A stretch of 52,284 bases of DNA from Candidatus Hydrogenedentota bacterium (GTDB taxonomy: Bacteria; Hydrogenedentota; Hydrogenedentia; Hydrogenedentales; SLHB01): NCBI GenBank assembly GCA_013359265.1, contig JABWCD010000034.1, positions 1 to 52,284 on the forward strand. The letters run 5' to 3'. Numbering within the stretch: position 1 is the first letter of the stretch; each line of letters starts with the position of its first letter. A model generated the notes under the pieces. It was not told the DNA's origin, did no database searches, and saw only the letters and a program-made list of their open reading frames with translations. Made by a program: the position numbers and the translations under genes. This document shows positions 6,901 to 14,707 of this stretch, piece after piece.

Positions 6901-9231
6901 CTTTGGAAACGCTGCCACGAAATCGAGCGCGAAATAGGTCAACTTGTGGCGGAAATTGCGGCGTTGCGTGCCTGGATGCATTTCTTTGACCGGCTGACGC
7001 AACGCGAAGCTGCGGCCTTGCGTAGCTGGCGGGAAGCCGTTAAGGCAATGGGTAAGGGAACTGGAAAGTCCGCCCGCATGGCCCGGCTGCGGCGGGAAGC
7101 GCGGCAATACATGGACGCCTGTCGCGATGCCATTCCCGTATGGATTATGCCGCGCTATTTAGTGGCGGAAATGGTAAATCCAACGCCGGAGCGGTACGAC
7201 GTTCTCATCGTAGATGAAGCAAGCCAACTTGGGATTGAAAGTCTGTTTCTGTTCTACCTGGCCAAGAAAATTGTTGTCGTTGGAGACGACCAGCAGATTA
7301 GTCCCTACGGCGTGGGTATTGCGGATGACGCAGTCGACGGCTTGCAAAGGCACTTTCTTGATGGCATGCCACACCGTCACGCACTTTCACCTCAGAGCAG
7401 TCTTTATGGCAACGCCAAGATTCGATTCAGCCACAATATCGTCTTGCGGGAGCACTTCAGGTGCATGCCAGAGATCATCCAATTCTCTAACGACCTCTGC
7501 TATGCCAGCAACGGTACGCCTCTTGACCCACTGCGAGCTTATCCCGCAAATCGTCTGCAGCCCTTGGTTTTGCGGCATGTGGCAGATGGGTACCGGGAAG
7601 GATCGACTCAGTACGCACAGAATCCGCCCGAAGCCGACGCGATTATTTCCCAAATCGTCGCATGTCTTGACGACCCACGATACGCTGGCCGGACAATGGG
7701 GGTAATAAGCTTACAGGGCGATGCCCAGGCCAGATTGATCGAACGCAAGATGCTGCAGATTCTGGATCCCGAAATAATTGAAGAACGACGTCTCATCTGT
7801 GGCGACGCCTATGCATTTCAGGGTGACGAGCGAGACGTAATTTTCCTTAGCATGGTCGCAGCCCCAGGAGATACGCGTATCGGCGCGCTTACGGACGATT
7901 CCGCGCGGCAACGCTTCAACGTCGCCGTCAGCCGAGCACGTGACCAATTGTGGCTGTTCCACACTGCGACGCTAGACGTGTTAAGCAATAGATGTATGCG
8001 ATACCGCCTGCTTGGCTATATGGAGAATCCTTCGAGGGTCGTCCTTGGGGATGACGGTCAGAAGTTCGATTCCCAATTCGAGCGCGACGTTTTTGAGCAT
8101 ATTATCCATCAGGGATTTCACGTCCGAACGCAGGTAGGTGTCGGCGACACAACAAACCATCGTTATCGTATCGATCTTGTAGTGGAAGGAATGCAGGGGC
8201 GTCTAGCTGTCGAGTGTGATGGGGATCAATGGCATGGCTTAGAGCGCTACGAGCAGGATATGGCGCGGCAACGCGACCTAGAACGCGCAGGTTGGCACTT
8301 TGCGCGCATTCGCGGTGGGGATTTCTACCGCGACCAGGAACGCGCCATGAGCCAAGTCTGGACAGAATTGGATCGCTTGGGAATTAAGCCCGGGGGAATT
8401 GACGAAACCTTGGCGGCTCCGCCGCATCCTAAGAATACAGAAGAATTGGAAATTGAACTTTCCGATCCGGCCGACGTCGACGCAGACCAAGACATACCCG
8501 AACCCGACAACCTAGAGTCGACCCAACAGAGCGAAATCCCGGGCTTAAATGACGAGGTTTCTATGCAAGAGCAGCCCGAAAGGCAGCAAGCAGAAACCGA
8601 ACCCATGCCACAAGCACCTGCTGGCGATGTCTCGGAAGACCAACCGTCACTGTTTTCGGCTCAGGCATGTGCGGCGGTGTGCCCTACAGACCAGGCACCA
8701 TATGTGAATTTCAACGGGGAGGTTGGCCCTGACCCTCGGGATGCGTCGCCCGCGCGCGTGGCGGACGGGCTATGCCGGATCGTTAGCATTGAAGGTCCCA
8801 TGCTTGCAAAACGCGCGTATGACATATACCTGCGCGGAACCGGCATCAAACGGATGGGAGGAGAGCTTAAGCGTACGATGAACCGGGCACTTCAGCTCGC
8901 TATTCGGAGTGGCAGAATTGTTAAGGAGGACGAATACGAGAAAGGTGGGCTCGTGTATTCAATTATTCGACCCGCAGGCACGCCACAGATTCGACTGCGG
9001 ACGCGCGGCCCGAGAGACTTTGAGGAAATCCCCCCAAGCGAAGTGCAACTTGTCGCGCGCATGTTGGCCAAGAGTGAAGGCCTTGAGCCAAAGTCGGACG
9101 CCCATCTACGGGCCGTTTTGGATCACTTCGATCTGAAACGTCTTACGGTTCAAGTTGGAACCGCCCTGCTCGATATTCTCGGACGCCAGTACGCGTATGT
9201 AGATGACATTATTGGAGAAGAATTGGAATGA
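3973..9231 (+). CDS. SF1 (DNA2/NAM7-like) helicase with C-terminal nuclease and DUF3320-type domain; probable defence protein
   Basis: The product has 1752 residues. Walker A GPPGTGKS is at 398-405 and the helicase motif II DEAS at about 1081-1084. GDERDVIFLSM (motif V) and FNVAVSRAR (motif VI, about 1315-1323) complete a UPF1/DNA2-like AAA_11/AAA_12 core split by a long helical insert (about 440-1060). A restriction-endonuclease-like fold follows (about 1366-1455) with RIDLVV (Asp 1401) and VECDGDQWH (Glu 1414, Asp 1416), resembling Vsr/DUF559 nucleases. After an acidic linker, residues about 1594-1660 match the DUF3320 pattern (IVSIEGPML onward). Helicase plus nuclease in one large chain is typical of anti-phage proteins; substrate and trigger are unknown. 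It is coupled by ATGA to the 26-codon ORF. GC is about 50-58% in sampled lines, below its neighbours, which suggests horizontal transfer. Confidence 0.8.
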   Translation: MSGHTIEGRPLKLAQYLREFVGLRTTTVRDVQQYESVLWFSEMPHDRDCRSGVWEDGRDSSDPWLEVKKQSFEKTPVPPEHLLAWLDQAELRTATVAPPTLRASALLVDENAEHGDGEPAPLTVHNLEDHPEVVEAYERYRPKWEAWSEQQRRRESIQRVYAELFRLHTQLRKQSEIVEVVLGLGLLNWRVKLKASEISVRRHVVVANVEIEFEPAEGVIRLLPPGDGAKLRIEDDMLEAELRPERSHYDVVLTQLEEIGDDIWDRSRIDTALRVWSGALSADSQYFADTKEHASTGNSPCMTFAPALILRKRTQSGMVKVYDALISQLTDDSLEIPKAWLSLTDDIPDESDSKASAQPDSGGGLQSPHVVYFPLAANREQRRIVEAIDRRRGVLVQGPPGTGKSHTIANLISHLLATGKRVLVTAETGRALGVLKGMLPPEIQSLCVSLLGQGGDSFAELNLAIQGITTRQASYNPSEYKDKIADIESDLDEARRRQAKTLDEIRSLRADETVTHSVAGGEYRGSASAIAHRVALESSELGWLQPPEDSDDDPPLSSELLKAWLQFRRRYSDEDARDAQLTIPQTSELPDPQGFARAVADACDAAVAYEQGAVCRSHPAYGPISAVSESGRKQLEDAIRILEKRRVTFEQDEGNWASSALTDLLSGRRAKWTTLLHLSQEKLPTVQLLLDKVGTRFVKLSDGFEPRKVRSDAGAALAYLRSGGAWKQLLVLTPGELKGRLYLKDSVLVDGIGASDVEKLQTVCDHLDLEFALEELLGAWAEVESSPPTSIRKGLVAALKEREDRLAQCFKYADECGRVSQAMRGANPPIPIPNWLNGQAKEWLELISATSLEVRLKHANEIANFAAQSLIAYRHLHNVHPVVKTLAQAVEKRDTHAYSESYANLQALETTRADLQKRNEIESDLNRFAPRLTKTVSESVSDSIWDVRFEKWEQAWRWARANAWLEHRSNFEYQRKLWKRCHEIEREIGQLVAEIAALRAWMHFFDRLTQREAAALRSWREAVKAMGKGTGKSARMARLRREARQYMDACRDAIPVWIMPRYLVAEMVNPTPERYDVLIVDEASQLGIESLFLFYLAKKIVVVGDDQQISPYGVGIADDAVDGLQRHFLDGMPHRHALSPQSSLYGNAKIRFSHNIVLREHFRCMPEIIQFSNDLCYASNGTPLDPLRAYPANRLQPLVLRHVADGYREGSTQYAQNPPEADAIISQIVACLDDPRYAGRTMGVISLQGDAQARLIERKMLQILDPEIIEERRLICGDAYAFQGDERDVIFLSMVAAPGDTRIGALTDDSARQRFNVAVSRARDQLWLFHTATLDVLSNRCMRYRLLGYMENPSRVVLGDDGQKFDSQFERDVFEHIIHQGFHVRTQVGVGDTTNHRYRIDLVVEGMQGRLAVECDGDQWHGLERYEQDMARQRDLERAGWHFARIRGGDFYRDQERAMSQVWTELDRLGIKPGGIDETLAAPPHPKNTEELEIELSDPADVDADQDIPEPDNLESTQQSEIPGLNDEVSMQEQPERQQAETEPMPQAPAGDVSEDQPSLFSAQACAAVCPTDQAPYVNFNGEVGPDPRDASPARVADGLCRIVSIEGPMLAKRAYDIYLRGTGIKRMGGELKRTMNRALQLAIRSGRIVKEDEYEKGGLVYSIIRPAGTPQIRLRTRGPRDFEEIPPSEVQLVARMLAKSEGLEPKSDAHLRAVLDHFDLKRLTVQVGTALLDILGRQYAYVDDIIGEELE

Positions 9232-9263
9232 CAGCAAGAAATTCATGATCGGCTCGCTCATTT

Positions 9264-9321
9264 TGTTCTCGTTCCGAAATTTCCATTTTGGAACGCACTC
9301 TTGAAAAGCTCCGCTTTGACG
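9264..9321 (+). repeat. REP-like hairpin element, copy 2
   Basis: CGTTCCGAAAT (9270-9280) and ATTTTGGAACG (9285-9295) form an 11-bp hairpin with one G-T pair. It is followed by AAAGC-TCC-GCTTT at 9305-9317. Order, spacing and the shared string CTTGAAAAGCTC/CTCGAAAAGCTC match the element at 3230-3292. It begins about 30 nt after the helicase stop and may also act as its terminator. Confidence 0.65.
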
Positions 9322-9387
9322 CTATACTCCACATTCCGTGGCGGCGGTCTCTGAGTTCGCAACACGGAAATCCCATGGGAAGGCGGT

Positions 9388-10578
9388 ATGCAACTGAACG
9401 ACATTGTAGAAAACGAATCGCTGCGGCGGGAAGCGTTTCCCGTGGCGGCGGAGCGGATATTCATGGCGCACGCGGGGGTGTGTCCGTTGCCGAAGGTGGC
9501 GGTGGACGCGATGAACGCGTTCTGCGCGCGCGGTTCATCGGGGCCGCAGGAGAATGCGTGGTCGAACGGGCAGGTGTTGCGGGCGCGGCAGGTGGCGGCG
9601 CGTCTCATCGGCGCGGACGCCGATGAGATTGCGCTGCTGGGGCCGACGGCGCTGGGGTTGAGTCTGGTTGCGAACGGGATGCCGTGGAAGCCGGGCGATG
9701 AAGTGGTCTTCTATCCCGATGATTATCCCTCGAACGTATATCCGTGGATGAGTCTGGCGGAGCGCGGCGTGAAGCCGGTTGCGTTGCGCGCGGAACGGCA
9801 CGGCGTGATCACATGGGAAATTGTGGAGTCGGCGTTGACCCCGAAGACACGGCTGGTGAGTCTGGCGTCGTGCAATTTCTTGAGCGGGTATCGGATCGAC
9901 GTGGACGAGATCGGACAGCGCCTGCACGAGCGCGGAATTCTGTTTTGCGTGGACGGGATTCAAACGCTGGGCGCATTTCCGATGTCGATGGAACACGTCG
10001 ATTTCCTGAGCGCGGATTCGCACAAGTGGCTGCTCGGGCCGATGGCGGCCGGCATCGTCTATGTGAAACGCGAACATCAGGAGTTGTTGCGGCCGTCGCT
10101 GCTCGGCGCGTGGAACGTCGTGTCGCCTGGGTTCGTGGCACAGGACGCAATTCGATACGAGTCGAGCGCGCGGCGGTATGAGCCGGGCGCGCTGAACGTG
10201 CCAGGCATCATCGGTATGTTGGCGTCGATGGAGTTATTGTTGGATTGCGGAATCGATGCGGTTGGGAAGCGGCTGTTGGCGTTGCGGCGGGCATTGCTGG
10301 AGCGGCTGCGCGATTTGCGGTTTCGCGCGATATTGGACGGAATGGACAGTATGGACGGGATGGACAATTTGCGGGAGGGGCCGTCGGGGATTGTGACCGT
10401 GACGCATGACGATCGCGACATGAAAGCGCTGTTCAAGCACCTCGATGCGAACGGTGTTACGGCGTCGTTGCGACAGGACCGCGCGGGCACAACGTATATT
10501 CGTTTCTCGCCGCATTTCTACAATACGGTGGAGGAAGTGGATCGTGTGGCGGAATTGATCGCGGATGCGCGCGTATGA
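9388..10578 (+). CDS. Class V aminotransferase-fold PLP enzyme (isopenicillin-N-epimerase / cysteine-desulfurase-like)
   Basis: The product has 396 residues. The fold-type I PLP signature is clear: the lysine expected to bind PLP is in SADSHKWLLGP (about residue 214), and a glycine-rich arm VDGIQTLGAF precedes it. The N-terminus MAHAGVCPLP and the segment NFLSGYRID are typical of the aminotransferase class V group, which contains desulfurases, epimerases and kynureninase-like enzymes. The active-site cysteine of a desulfurase is not obvious. Ribosome site GGGAAGG sits just before ATG 9388. Residues about 316-328 (DGMDSMDGMDN) are an insertion encoded by an ATGGAC repeat that also occurs as intergenic DNA at 51066-51130. 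The exact substrate is unknown. Confidence 0.75.
   Translation: MQLNDIVENESLRREAFPVAAERIFMAHAGVCPLPKVAVDAMNAFCARGSSGPQENAWSNGQVLRARQVAARLIGADADEIALLGPTALGLSLVANGMPWKPGDEVVFYPDDYPSNVYPWMSLAERGVKPVALRAERHGVITWEIVESALTPKTRLVSLASCNFLSGYRIDVDEIGQRLHERGILFCVDGIQTLGAFPMSMEHVDFLSADSHKWLLGPMAAGIVYVKREHQELLRPSLLGAWNVVSPGFVAQDAIRYESSARRYEPGALNVPGIIGMLASMELLLDCGIDAVGKRLLALRRALLERLRDLRFRAILDGMDSMDGMDNLREGPSGIVTVTHDDRDMKALFKHLDANGVTASLRQDRAGTTYIRFSPHFYNTVEEVDRVAELIADARV
10333..10367 (+). repeat. ATGGACNG microsatellite inside the aminotransferase gene
   Basis: Four TGGAC units occur in series (TTGGACGGAATGGACAGT, then ATGGACGGGATGGACAAT), in frame and encoding LDGMDSMDGMDN. The complement of the same unit makes up the intergenic array at 51066-51130. 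Confidence 0.6.
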
Positions 10579-10602
10579 ATTACATCCCCCGCCCTCCGGG
10601 CA

Positions 10603-10618
10603 CCCCCTTCCAAGGGGG
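10603..10618. terminator. Palindrome between convergent genes, possible bidirectional terminator
   Basis: CCCCCTT (10603-10609) and AAGGGGG (10612-10618) form a near-perfect palindrome 25 nt after the aminotransferase stop and about 110 nt downstream of the maoC stop. No U-tract follows on either strand, so it is a weak terminator call. Confidence 0.3.
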
Positions 10619-10631
10619 AACAGCGCACTTT

Positions 10632-10690
10632 CGTGCTCAAGCTCATGCCCGTGCTCGTCATTGTGATCGTCATCGTGATCGAAAACCGAG
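10632..10690. repeat. TCGT/GCTCGTG degenerate repeat, copy A
   Basis: The plus strand reads GCCCGTGCTCGTCATTGTGA followed by further TCGTCATCGTGATCG units. Read on the minus strand it is a run of GAC/CAC/GAG codons (HDDDHNDEHGHELEHE). The same kind of block recurs at 46994-47062 and 48653-48713. It lies in the gap before the maoC stop at 10726 and is not part of a gene I can support. Confidence 0.5.
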
Positions 10691-10725
10691 ACGCGCGCTG
10701 CACGCTTCCGCACTTCGGGTGCGAA

Positions 10726-11187
10726 TTACGCGGCGTAGTAGCGGTAGATGCCCTCCGCAACCATTGCTGGTTTTCGGCCGCCTTCCACTTCGATGGTCAA
10801 TGTTACGTGGATTTGAATGCCGCCGGGGATGTCATCGACCGAGTTGAGCGCTACGCGAAGCCGAACGCGGCTGCCGATTGGGACCGGCGCGGGATAGCGC
10901 AGTTTACCGAGTCCGTAGTTGAGGCCGGCGGAGATTCCGGTAACGGTCCAGACCTGGTCGAGCAGATACGGCACGATGGCCAGCGTGTAATACCCGTGCG
11001 CGATGGGGCCGCCGAAGGGCGATTCCTTCTTCGCGCGCTCGACGTCGACGTGTATCCACTGGTGATCGTGGGTCGCGTCGGCAAACGCGTTGATCTCCGC
11101 CTGCGTGACCTCGTGCCACTCGGATACACCGACCTCCTGGCCGGCGAGACCCTTGATGTCATTGATGTGAATTTCTCTGGCGGGCAT
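10726..11187 (-). CDS. MaoC-family (R)-specific enoyl-CoA hydratase-like protein
   Basis: The product has 153 residues, one hot-dog fold, the normal length of single-domain MaoC/PhaJ-type hydratases. The hydratase-2 motif is present: FADATHDHQWIHVD (about residues 35-48), with the Asp and His expected to activate water, followed by SPFGGPIAHGYYTLA. It should hydrate trans-2-enoyl-CoA to (R)-3-hydroxyacyl-CoA or a related substrate. The gene lies 9 nt downstream of the acyl-CoA-binding-protein gene on the same strand, so a shared transcript and acyl-CoA role are likely. Confidence 0.85.
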   Translation of the reverse strand: MPAREIHINDIKGLAGQEVGVSEWHEVTQAEINAFADATHDHQWIHVDVERAKKESPFGGPIAHGYYTLAIVPYLLDQVWTVTGISAGLNYGLGKLRYPAPVPIGSRVRLRVALNSVDDIPGGIQIHVTLTIEVEGGRKPAMVAEGIYRYYAA

Positions 11188-11196
11188 GCAGCGTCC

Positions 11197-11469
11197 TTAT
11201 TTCTTGTCGGCGGCGACAAGGCCGTTGACGTAGTCGATGTATTGCTGTTTGGCGGCGTCTTGCGACGTGCCTTCGAGCGCCTTCCAGGCATCGAACTTTG
11301 CGCGCCCGACGAAATCGAGCATGCCCGGACGCGCGCCGGTGCAATCGCCCTTGGTGGCCTGCTTGTACATGCCATAGAGTTTCAGCATGGCTTCGTTGTC
11401 GGGCGGCGCCGAAAGGTTCGTAACGTCCTTTGCGGCTTGCTCGAACTTGGCTTGAAGATCGTCTGACAT
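11197..11469 (-). CDS. Acyl-CoA-binding protein (ACBP)
   Basis: The product has 90 residues, the canonical ACBP length. It shows the four-helix ACBP pattern: LQAKFEQAAKDV, then LKLYGMYKQATKGDC, GARPGMLDFVGRAKFDAWKA and YIDYVNGL. The YGMYKQAT and KFDAW segments contain the residues that contact the CoA and acyl chain in known ACBPs. ATG at 11469 is preferred over the longer frame because GGGGGAG lies directly upstream and the ACBP fold starts there. It lies between nagB (22 nt upstream) and maoC (9 nt downstream). It probably buffers cytoplasmic acyl-CoA esters for the neighbouring hydratase. ACBPs are common in eukaryotes and sporadic in bacteria. Confidence 0.9.
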   Translation of the reverse strand: MSDDLQAKFEQAAKDVTNLSAPPDNEAMLKLYGMYKQATKGDCTGARPGMLDFVGRAKFDAWKALEGTSQDAAKQQYIDYVNGLVAADKK

Positions 11470-11491
11470 GGTCTCCCCCTTTCGTGTTCTG

Positions 11492-12277
11492 CTACCTGAA
11501 TTCGTCCCAGTCGGGTTCGTTATCGAATATCCAGCGGTAGTAGTCCTTGTTTTGCAGTTTCGACGCGGCGGCTTCGTCAACGATCACGTGGCAGCTTGCG
11601 TGGAGCTGCAGCGCCGACGCGGAGATCATGCTGGTGACGGGACCTTCGACGGCCTTCGCAATCACGTCCGCCTTCTCATCGCCGGTGGCGAGGAGTATGC
11701 ACTCCTTCGCTTCGAGGATGGTGCCGACTCCCATGGTGATGGCGCGGCGCGGCATATCGTTCGGGTCCTCAAACAGGGGCGAGTTCTGCGCCATGGTCGC
11801 CGGGGTCAGCGCTTTTGCGCGCGTCCGGGAGAACATCGCGGAGAGTGGTTCGTTGAACCCGATGTGTCCGGAGCGGCCGATGCCGAGAAGTTGCAGGCAG
11901 ATGCCGCCGCAGTCGCGGATGGCGGATTCGTAGCGATGGCATTCGGCGTCGATGTCGGGCGCGTTGCCGCGTGGGAAGTGCGTGTTGCGCAGATCGATGT
12001 TGACGTGGCTGAAGAGCATCTCGCGCATGTAGCGGCGGTACGATTGCGGATGGTCCGGCGGGAGCCCGATGTATTCGTCGAGGTTGAAGGTCTCGACGAG
12101 GGAAAAATCGAGGCGTTCTTCCTTATGCTTGCGGACCAGGATGCCGTACACCGTCTCCATCGTGCGTCCGGTCGCGAGCCCGAGCACGAGTTTCGGTTTG
12201 CGTCGAATCGCGTTTGCGATGAACCGCGCCGTGAGTTCCGCGGCGTCCTCGTGCGTAGGACGGATGACGACTTCCAT
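11492..12277 (-). CDS. nagB: Glucosamine-6-phosphate deaminase
   Basis: The product has 261 residues, normal for NagB, which converts glucosamine-6-phosphate to fructose-6-phosphate and ammonia. Visible motifs are LATGRTMETVYGIL (phosphate loop), FNLDEYIGLPPDHPQSYR (catalytic Asp region) and GIGRSGHIGFNEP. In E. coli NagB the last motif is GVGNDGHIAFNEP, where Asp141 takes part in catalysis; many homologues have Asn there and this one has Ser. The His and Glu of the motif are kept. ATG 12277 has GGGAGAG 8 nt upstream; the frame continues further but without family similarity. It is the first gene of a nagB-ACBP-maoC unit. Confidence 0.88.
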   Translation of the reverse strand: MEVVIRPTHEDAAELTARFIANAIRRKPKLVLGLATGRTMETVYGILVRKHKEERLDFSLVETFNLDEYIGLPPDHPQSYRRYMREMLFSHVNIDLRNTHFPRGNAPDIDAECHRYESAIRDCGGICLQLLGIGRSGHIGFNEPLSAMFSRTRAKALTPATMAQNSPLFEDPNDMPRRAITMGVGTILEAKECILLATGDEKADVIAKAVEGPVTSMISASALQLHASCHVIVDEAAASKLQNKDYYRWIFDNEPDWDEFR

Positions 12278-12468
12278 GTACCGTGGCTCTCCCCTCTTCC
12301 CTGCCGATATTGTAGACGATTGGTAAGGGTCGATGCATGAGGCGCGGATGGAATCGGATGGTTCGCGGCATTCGCCGGGCGGCGGAGTGCGGACGCGATA
12401 CGTTGCCTGAAAACGCGGCGCGCGGGCCGCGCGAATGGCGCGGCCCACGCCCCACAATAGAGGTTGCG

Positions 12469-14451
12469 CTATTGCCCCGTTGCGCGACGGCGCGACATAT
12501 GCACCGCGCCGTATGCCGTGAGCGCAACGGTGAGCAGGATGACGGCGAGCGCGCCGGCCGCGGGCACCGCGGGGAAGTCGAACGGATCGTTGGGATCGGT
12601 ACCCGCCGAAATCTCAGTTCCGTCGTGTATGAAGTCGCCGTCGGTGTCGGGATCATTTGGATTGGTCCCGTGCACGTTAATTTCGTCGCTGTCGGAAAGT
12701 CCGTCGCCGTCCGAATCGGACGCGTTCGGGTTCGTGTTGTACGTATTCACTTCGGCGCTGTCGCTAAGGCCGTCGTTGTCGGAGTCCGTATCGTTCGGAT
12801 CGGTGCCGTACAGATTCACTTCGTCGCCATCCGAGAGACCGTCGTTGTCCGAATCGGAATCGAGTGGATCGGTGCCGTACGTGAAAATTTCGGCGCCATC
12901 GGAAAGGCCGTCGCTGTCGCTGTCGGGATTGTTCGGGTCCGTGAAGTATCCGAAAACCTCCTGGCCATCGCTGACGCCGTCGTTGTCTGTGTCGGGATCG
13001 TTCGGGTCGGTACCGTACACAAACACTTCCAACCAATCGGAAAGGCCATCATTGTCGGTATCCGTATCGTTCGGATCGGTACCGTAGACGTTCACTTCGT
13101 CGCCGTCCGTAAGGCCATCGCCGTCCGAATCGGGATTGAGTGGATCGGTGCCGTGCGTGAGGACTTCGGGGCCGTCATTGAGGCCGTCACCGTCAGTGTC
13201 GGGATTGTTGGGGTTCGTGCCCGCGGTAGCTTCCTGCGAATCCGTGAGGCCGTCGCCGTCGGTATCCGGATCGGTGCCGACGATCTTGAAGATTTCGCCG
13301 CCGCCGTAATCGACGATGTAAAGTTCGCCATTGGCGTCCTCACCCAAGGACGCCACACTGCTGATCGTCCGCGGTCCGGGCGGATTCAGTTCACCACTGC
13401 GATCCATAAAGTTGCTGATCGTGGACCCGTTGTACTCCCACGACCAGATCGTGCCGAAGATGTAATCGGCGAAGAAGTACGTGCCTTGCAGGCCGGCGAT
13501 CGCCGTGCCGCGATAGACGTAGCCCCCCGTGATGGACTGCGCTTCGGTGCGCGTGAAGTCGTCCACGGGCGGGGTGAATCCGGGGTTCGTGCCGCAGGTT
13601 CCGCTGCCGCCGAGACACGCGAAACCTTCGGCAGTGACCCAGCCGTAGTTCTCGCCGCCCGTACTCGATGCAGGCTGGAAGTTGATCTCTTCACGCGCGC
13701 CTTGTCCCACATCGCCAATCCACAGGTCTCCGGTTGTGCGGTCGAAGCTGCAGCGCCAGGGATTTCGCAGGCCGTACGCCCAGATTTCATCGAGACCGGC
13801 GACGCCCACAAATGGGTTGGACGCGGGAACGTACGGCGACGCGGCGTCGACATCAATCCGCAATATCTTGCCGAGCAGCGTGTTTATGTTCTGGCCATTT
13901 CCATCCGGATCGTTGGAGCTTCCGCCGTCGCCCACCGCGATATACAGATAGCCGTCGTTTGGACCAAATCCGATCCAACCGGCTTTGTGGTTGCTGCGCC
14001 CGGCCGGCTGCGGGACCGTCAGGAGCGTAACGGGCAGGTTGGTCGTATCGTTCGTCAGGGCAATATCGAGGTCCCCAGAGACCTCGCAGCGCGCAATCTT
14101 CGAGTCTAAGGTTCCTCCTTGCGCAATGTAATACACATAAAAATACGGCGTCGTCGGGTAGTTGGGATGAAATGCCAGGCCGAGCAACCCACGTTCGCCG
14201 TCGCTCTGCACGAGGCCGGAGATGTCCATGAAGGGCGTGCCCTGGACCGTCCCGTTCTTGATGAGCTTGATGACGCCGGCCTTTTCGACAACGAAGAGCC
14301 GTGTCGCATCGCCTGGAGCATGGGTGACAAAGAGCGGCGAGGAGAACCCATCCGCGACGAACTCGGAGGCGACGGGAACGGCCACGGCGGCGGGAACCGC
14401 CGCGAGGGCGATAAGGCACAACGCTGACGCACGCGGAATGAAATTCACCAC
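12469..14451 (-). CDS. Secreted sugar dehydrogenase-like (PQQ/sorbosone type) protein with thrombospondin type 3 repeats
   Basis: About 660 residues. A signal peptide ([16 protein letters not shown]) is followed by a six-bladed propeller of the glucose/sorbosone dehydrogenase family (residues about 35-390): [40 protein letters not shown] and [16 protein letters not shown] are diagnostic. Ten Ca-binding TSP3 repeats of about 23 residues ([13 protein letters not shown] type) follow, then [18 protein letters not shown] and RRR. That last arrangement is like IPTL/PEP-CTERM-style sorting tails (motif, hydrophobic helix, basic end). It probably sits at the cell surface. The frame opens at GTG 14460; GTG 14451 (or 14448) is favoured because AAGGGG lies 8 nt upstream. 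A T2SS operon lies further along and could export it; that link is inferred. Confidence 0.8.
   Translation of the reverse strand: MVNFIPRASALCLIALAAVPAAVAVPVASEFVADGFSSPLFVTHAPGDATRLFVVEKAGVIKLIKNGTVQGTPFMDISGLVQSDGERGLLGLAFHPNYPTTPYFYVYYIAQGGTLDSKIARCEVSGDLDIALTNDTTNLPVTLLTVPQPAGRSNHKAGWIGFGPNDGYLYIAVGDGGSSNDPDGNGQNINTLLGKILRIDVDAASPYVPASNPFVGVAGLDEIWAYGLRNPWRCSFDRTTGDLWIGDVGQGAREEINFQPASSTGGENYGWVTAEGFACLGGSGTCGTNPGFTPPVDDFTRTEAQSITGGYVYRGTAIAGLQGTYFFADYIFGTIWSWEYNGSTISNFMDRSGELNPPGPRTISSVASLGEDANGELYIVDYGGGEIFKIVGTDPDTDGDGLTDSQEATAGTNPNNPDTDGDGLNDGPEVLTHGTDPLNPDSDGDGLTDGDEVNVYGTDPNDTDTDNDGLSDWLEVFVYGTDPNDPDTDNDGVSDGQEVFGYFTDPNNPDSDSDGLSDGAEIFTYGTDPLDSDSDNDGLSDGDEVNLYGTDPNDTDSDNDGLSDSAEVNTYNTNPNASDSDGDGLSDSDEINVHGTNPNDPDTDGDFIHDGTEISAGTDPNDPFDFPAVPAAGALAVILLTVALTAYGAVHMSRRRATGQ
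12604..13278 (-). repeat. Coding tandem array, ten 69-bp TSP3 units
   Basis: DNA encoding about ten copies of [24 protein letters not shown] units plus three residues. The copies vary at third positions, so they are maintained at protein level rather than being a recent duplication. The array is part of the sugar dehydrogenase-like gene. Confidence 0.85.
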
Positions 14452-14707
14452 AACACCCACCCCTTGTTACTTGCGAGGCCCGCACCCCGCACCCAAACAA
14501 CCAGCAGCGGCACGGGCCAATCAGCGTACGTGCCAGCTAGGTTATACCATACGAATAGGGTAGAATGGCAAGGATTCCGCGGGATTGGATACCGTGTGAG
14601 GGAATTGTTAAGATATTGAGTTGATTGGGCTTGCATCTTGCGCAGTATACGCGGAATGCGCCCGTCATGAATTGCGAATACTGCTAAATACTGAGGTCTC
14701 TTCCTGT

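Noticed and set aside
12604..13278. Regular 69-bp units that could be mistaken for a CRISPR or minisatellite array
   Set aside because: Units are in frame, vary mainly at third positions and encode TSP3 calcium-binding repeats; there are no unique spacers.
12337..14109. A 590-codon plus-strand reading frame with many VGIVRVG-like repeats
   Set aside because: It is the antisense of the TSP3 repeat gene; the repeats come from the 69-bp units and the opposite strand has a signal peptide, propeller motifs and a C-terminal tail.
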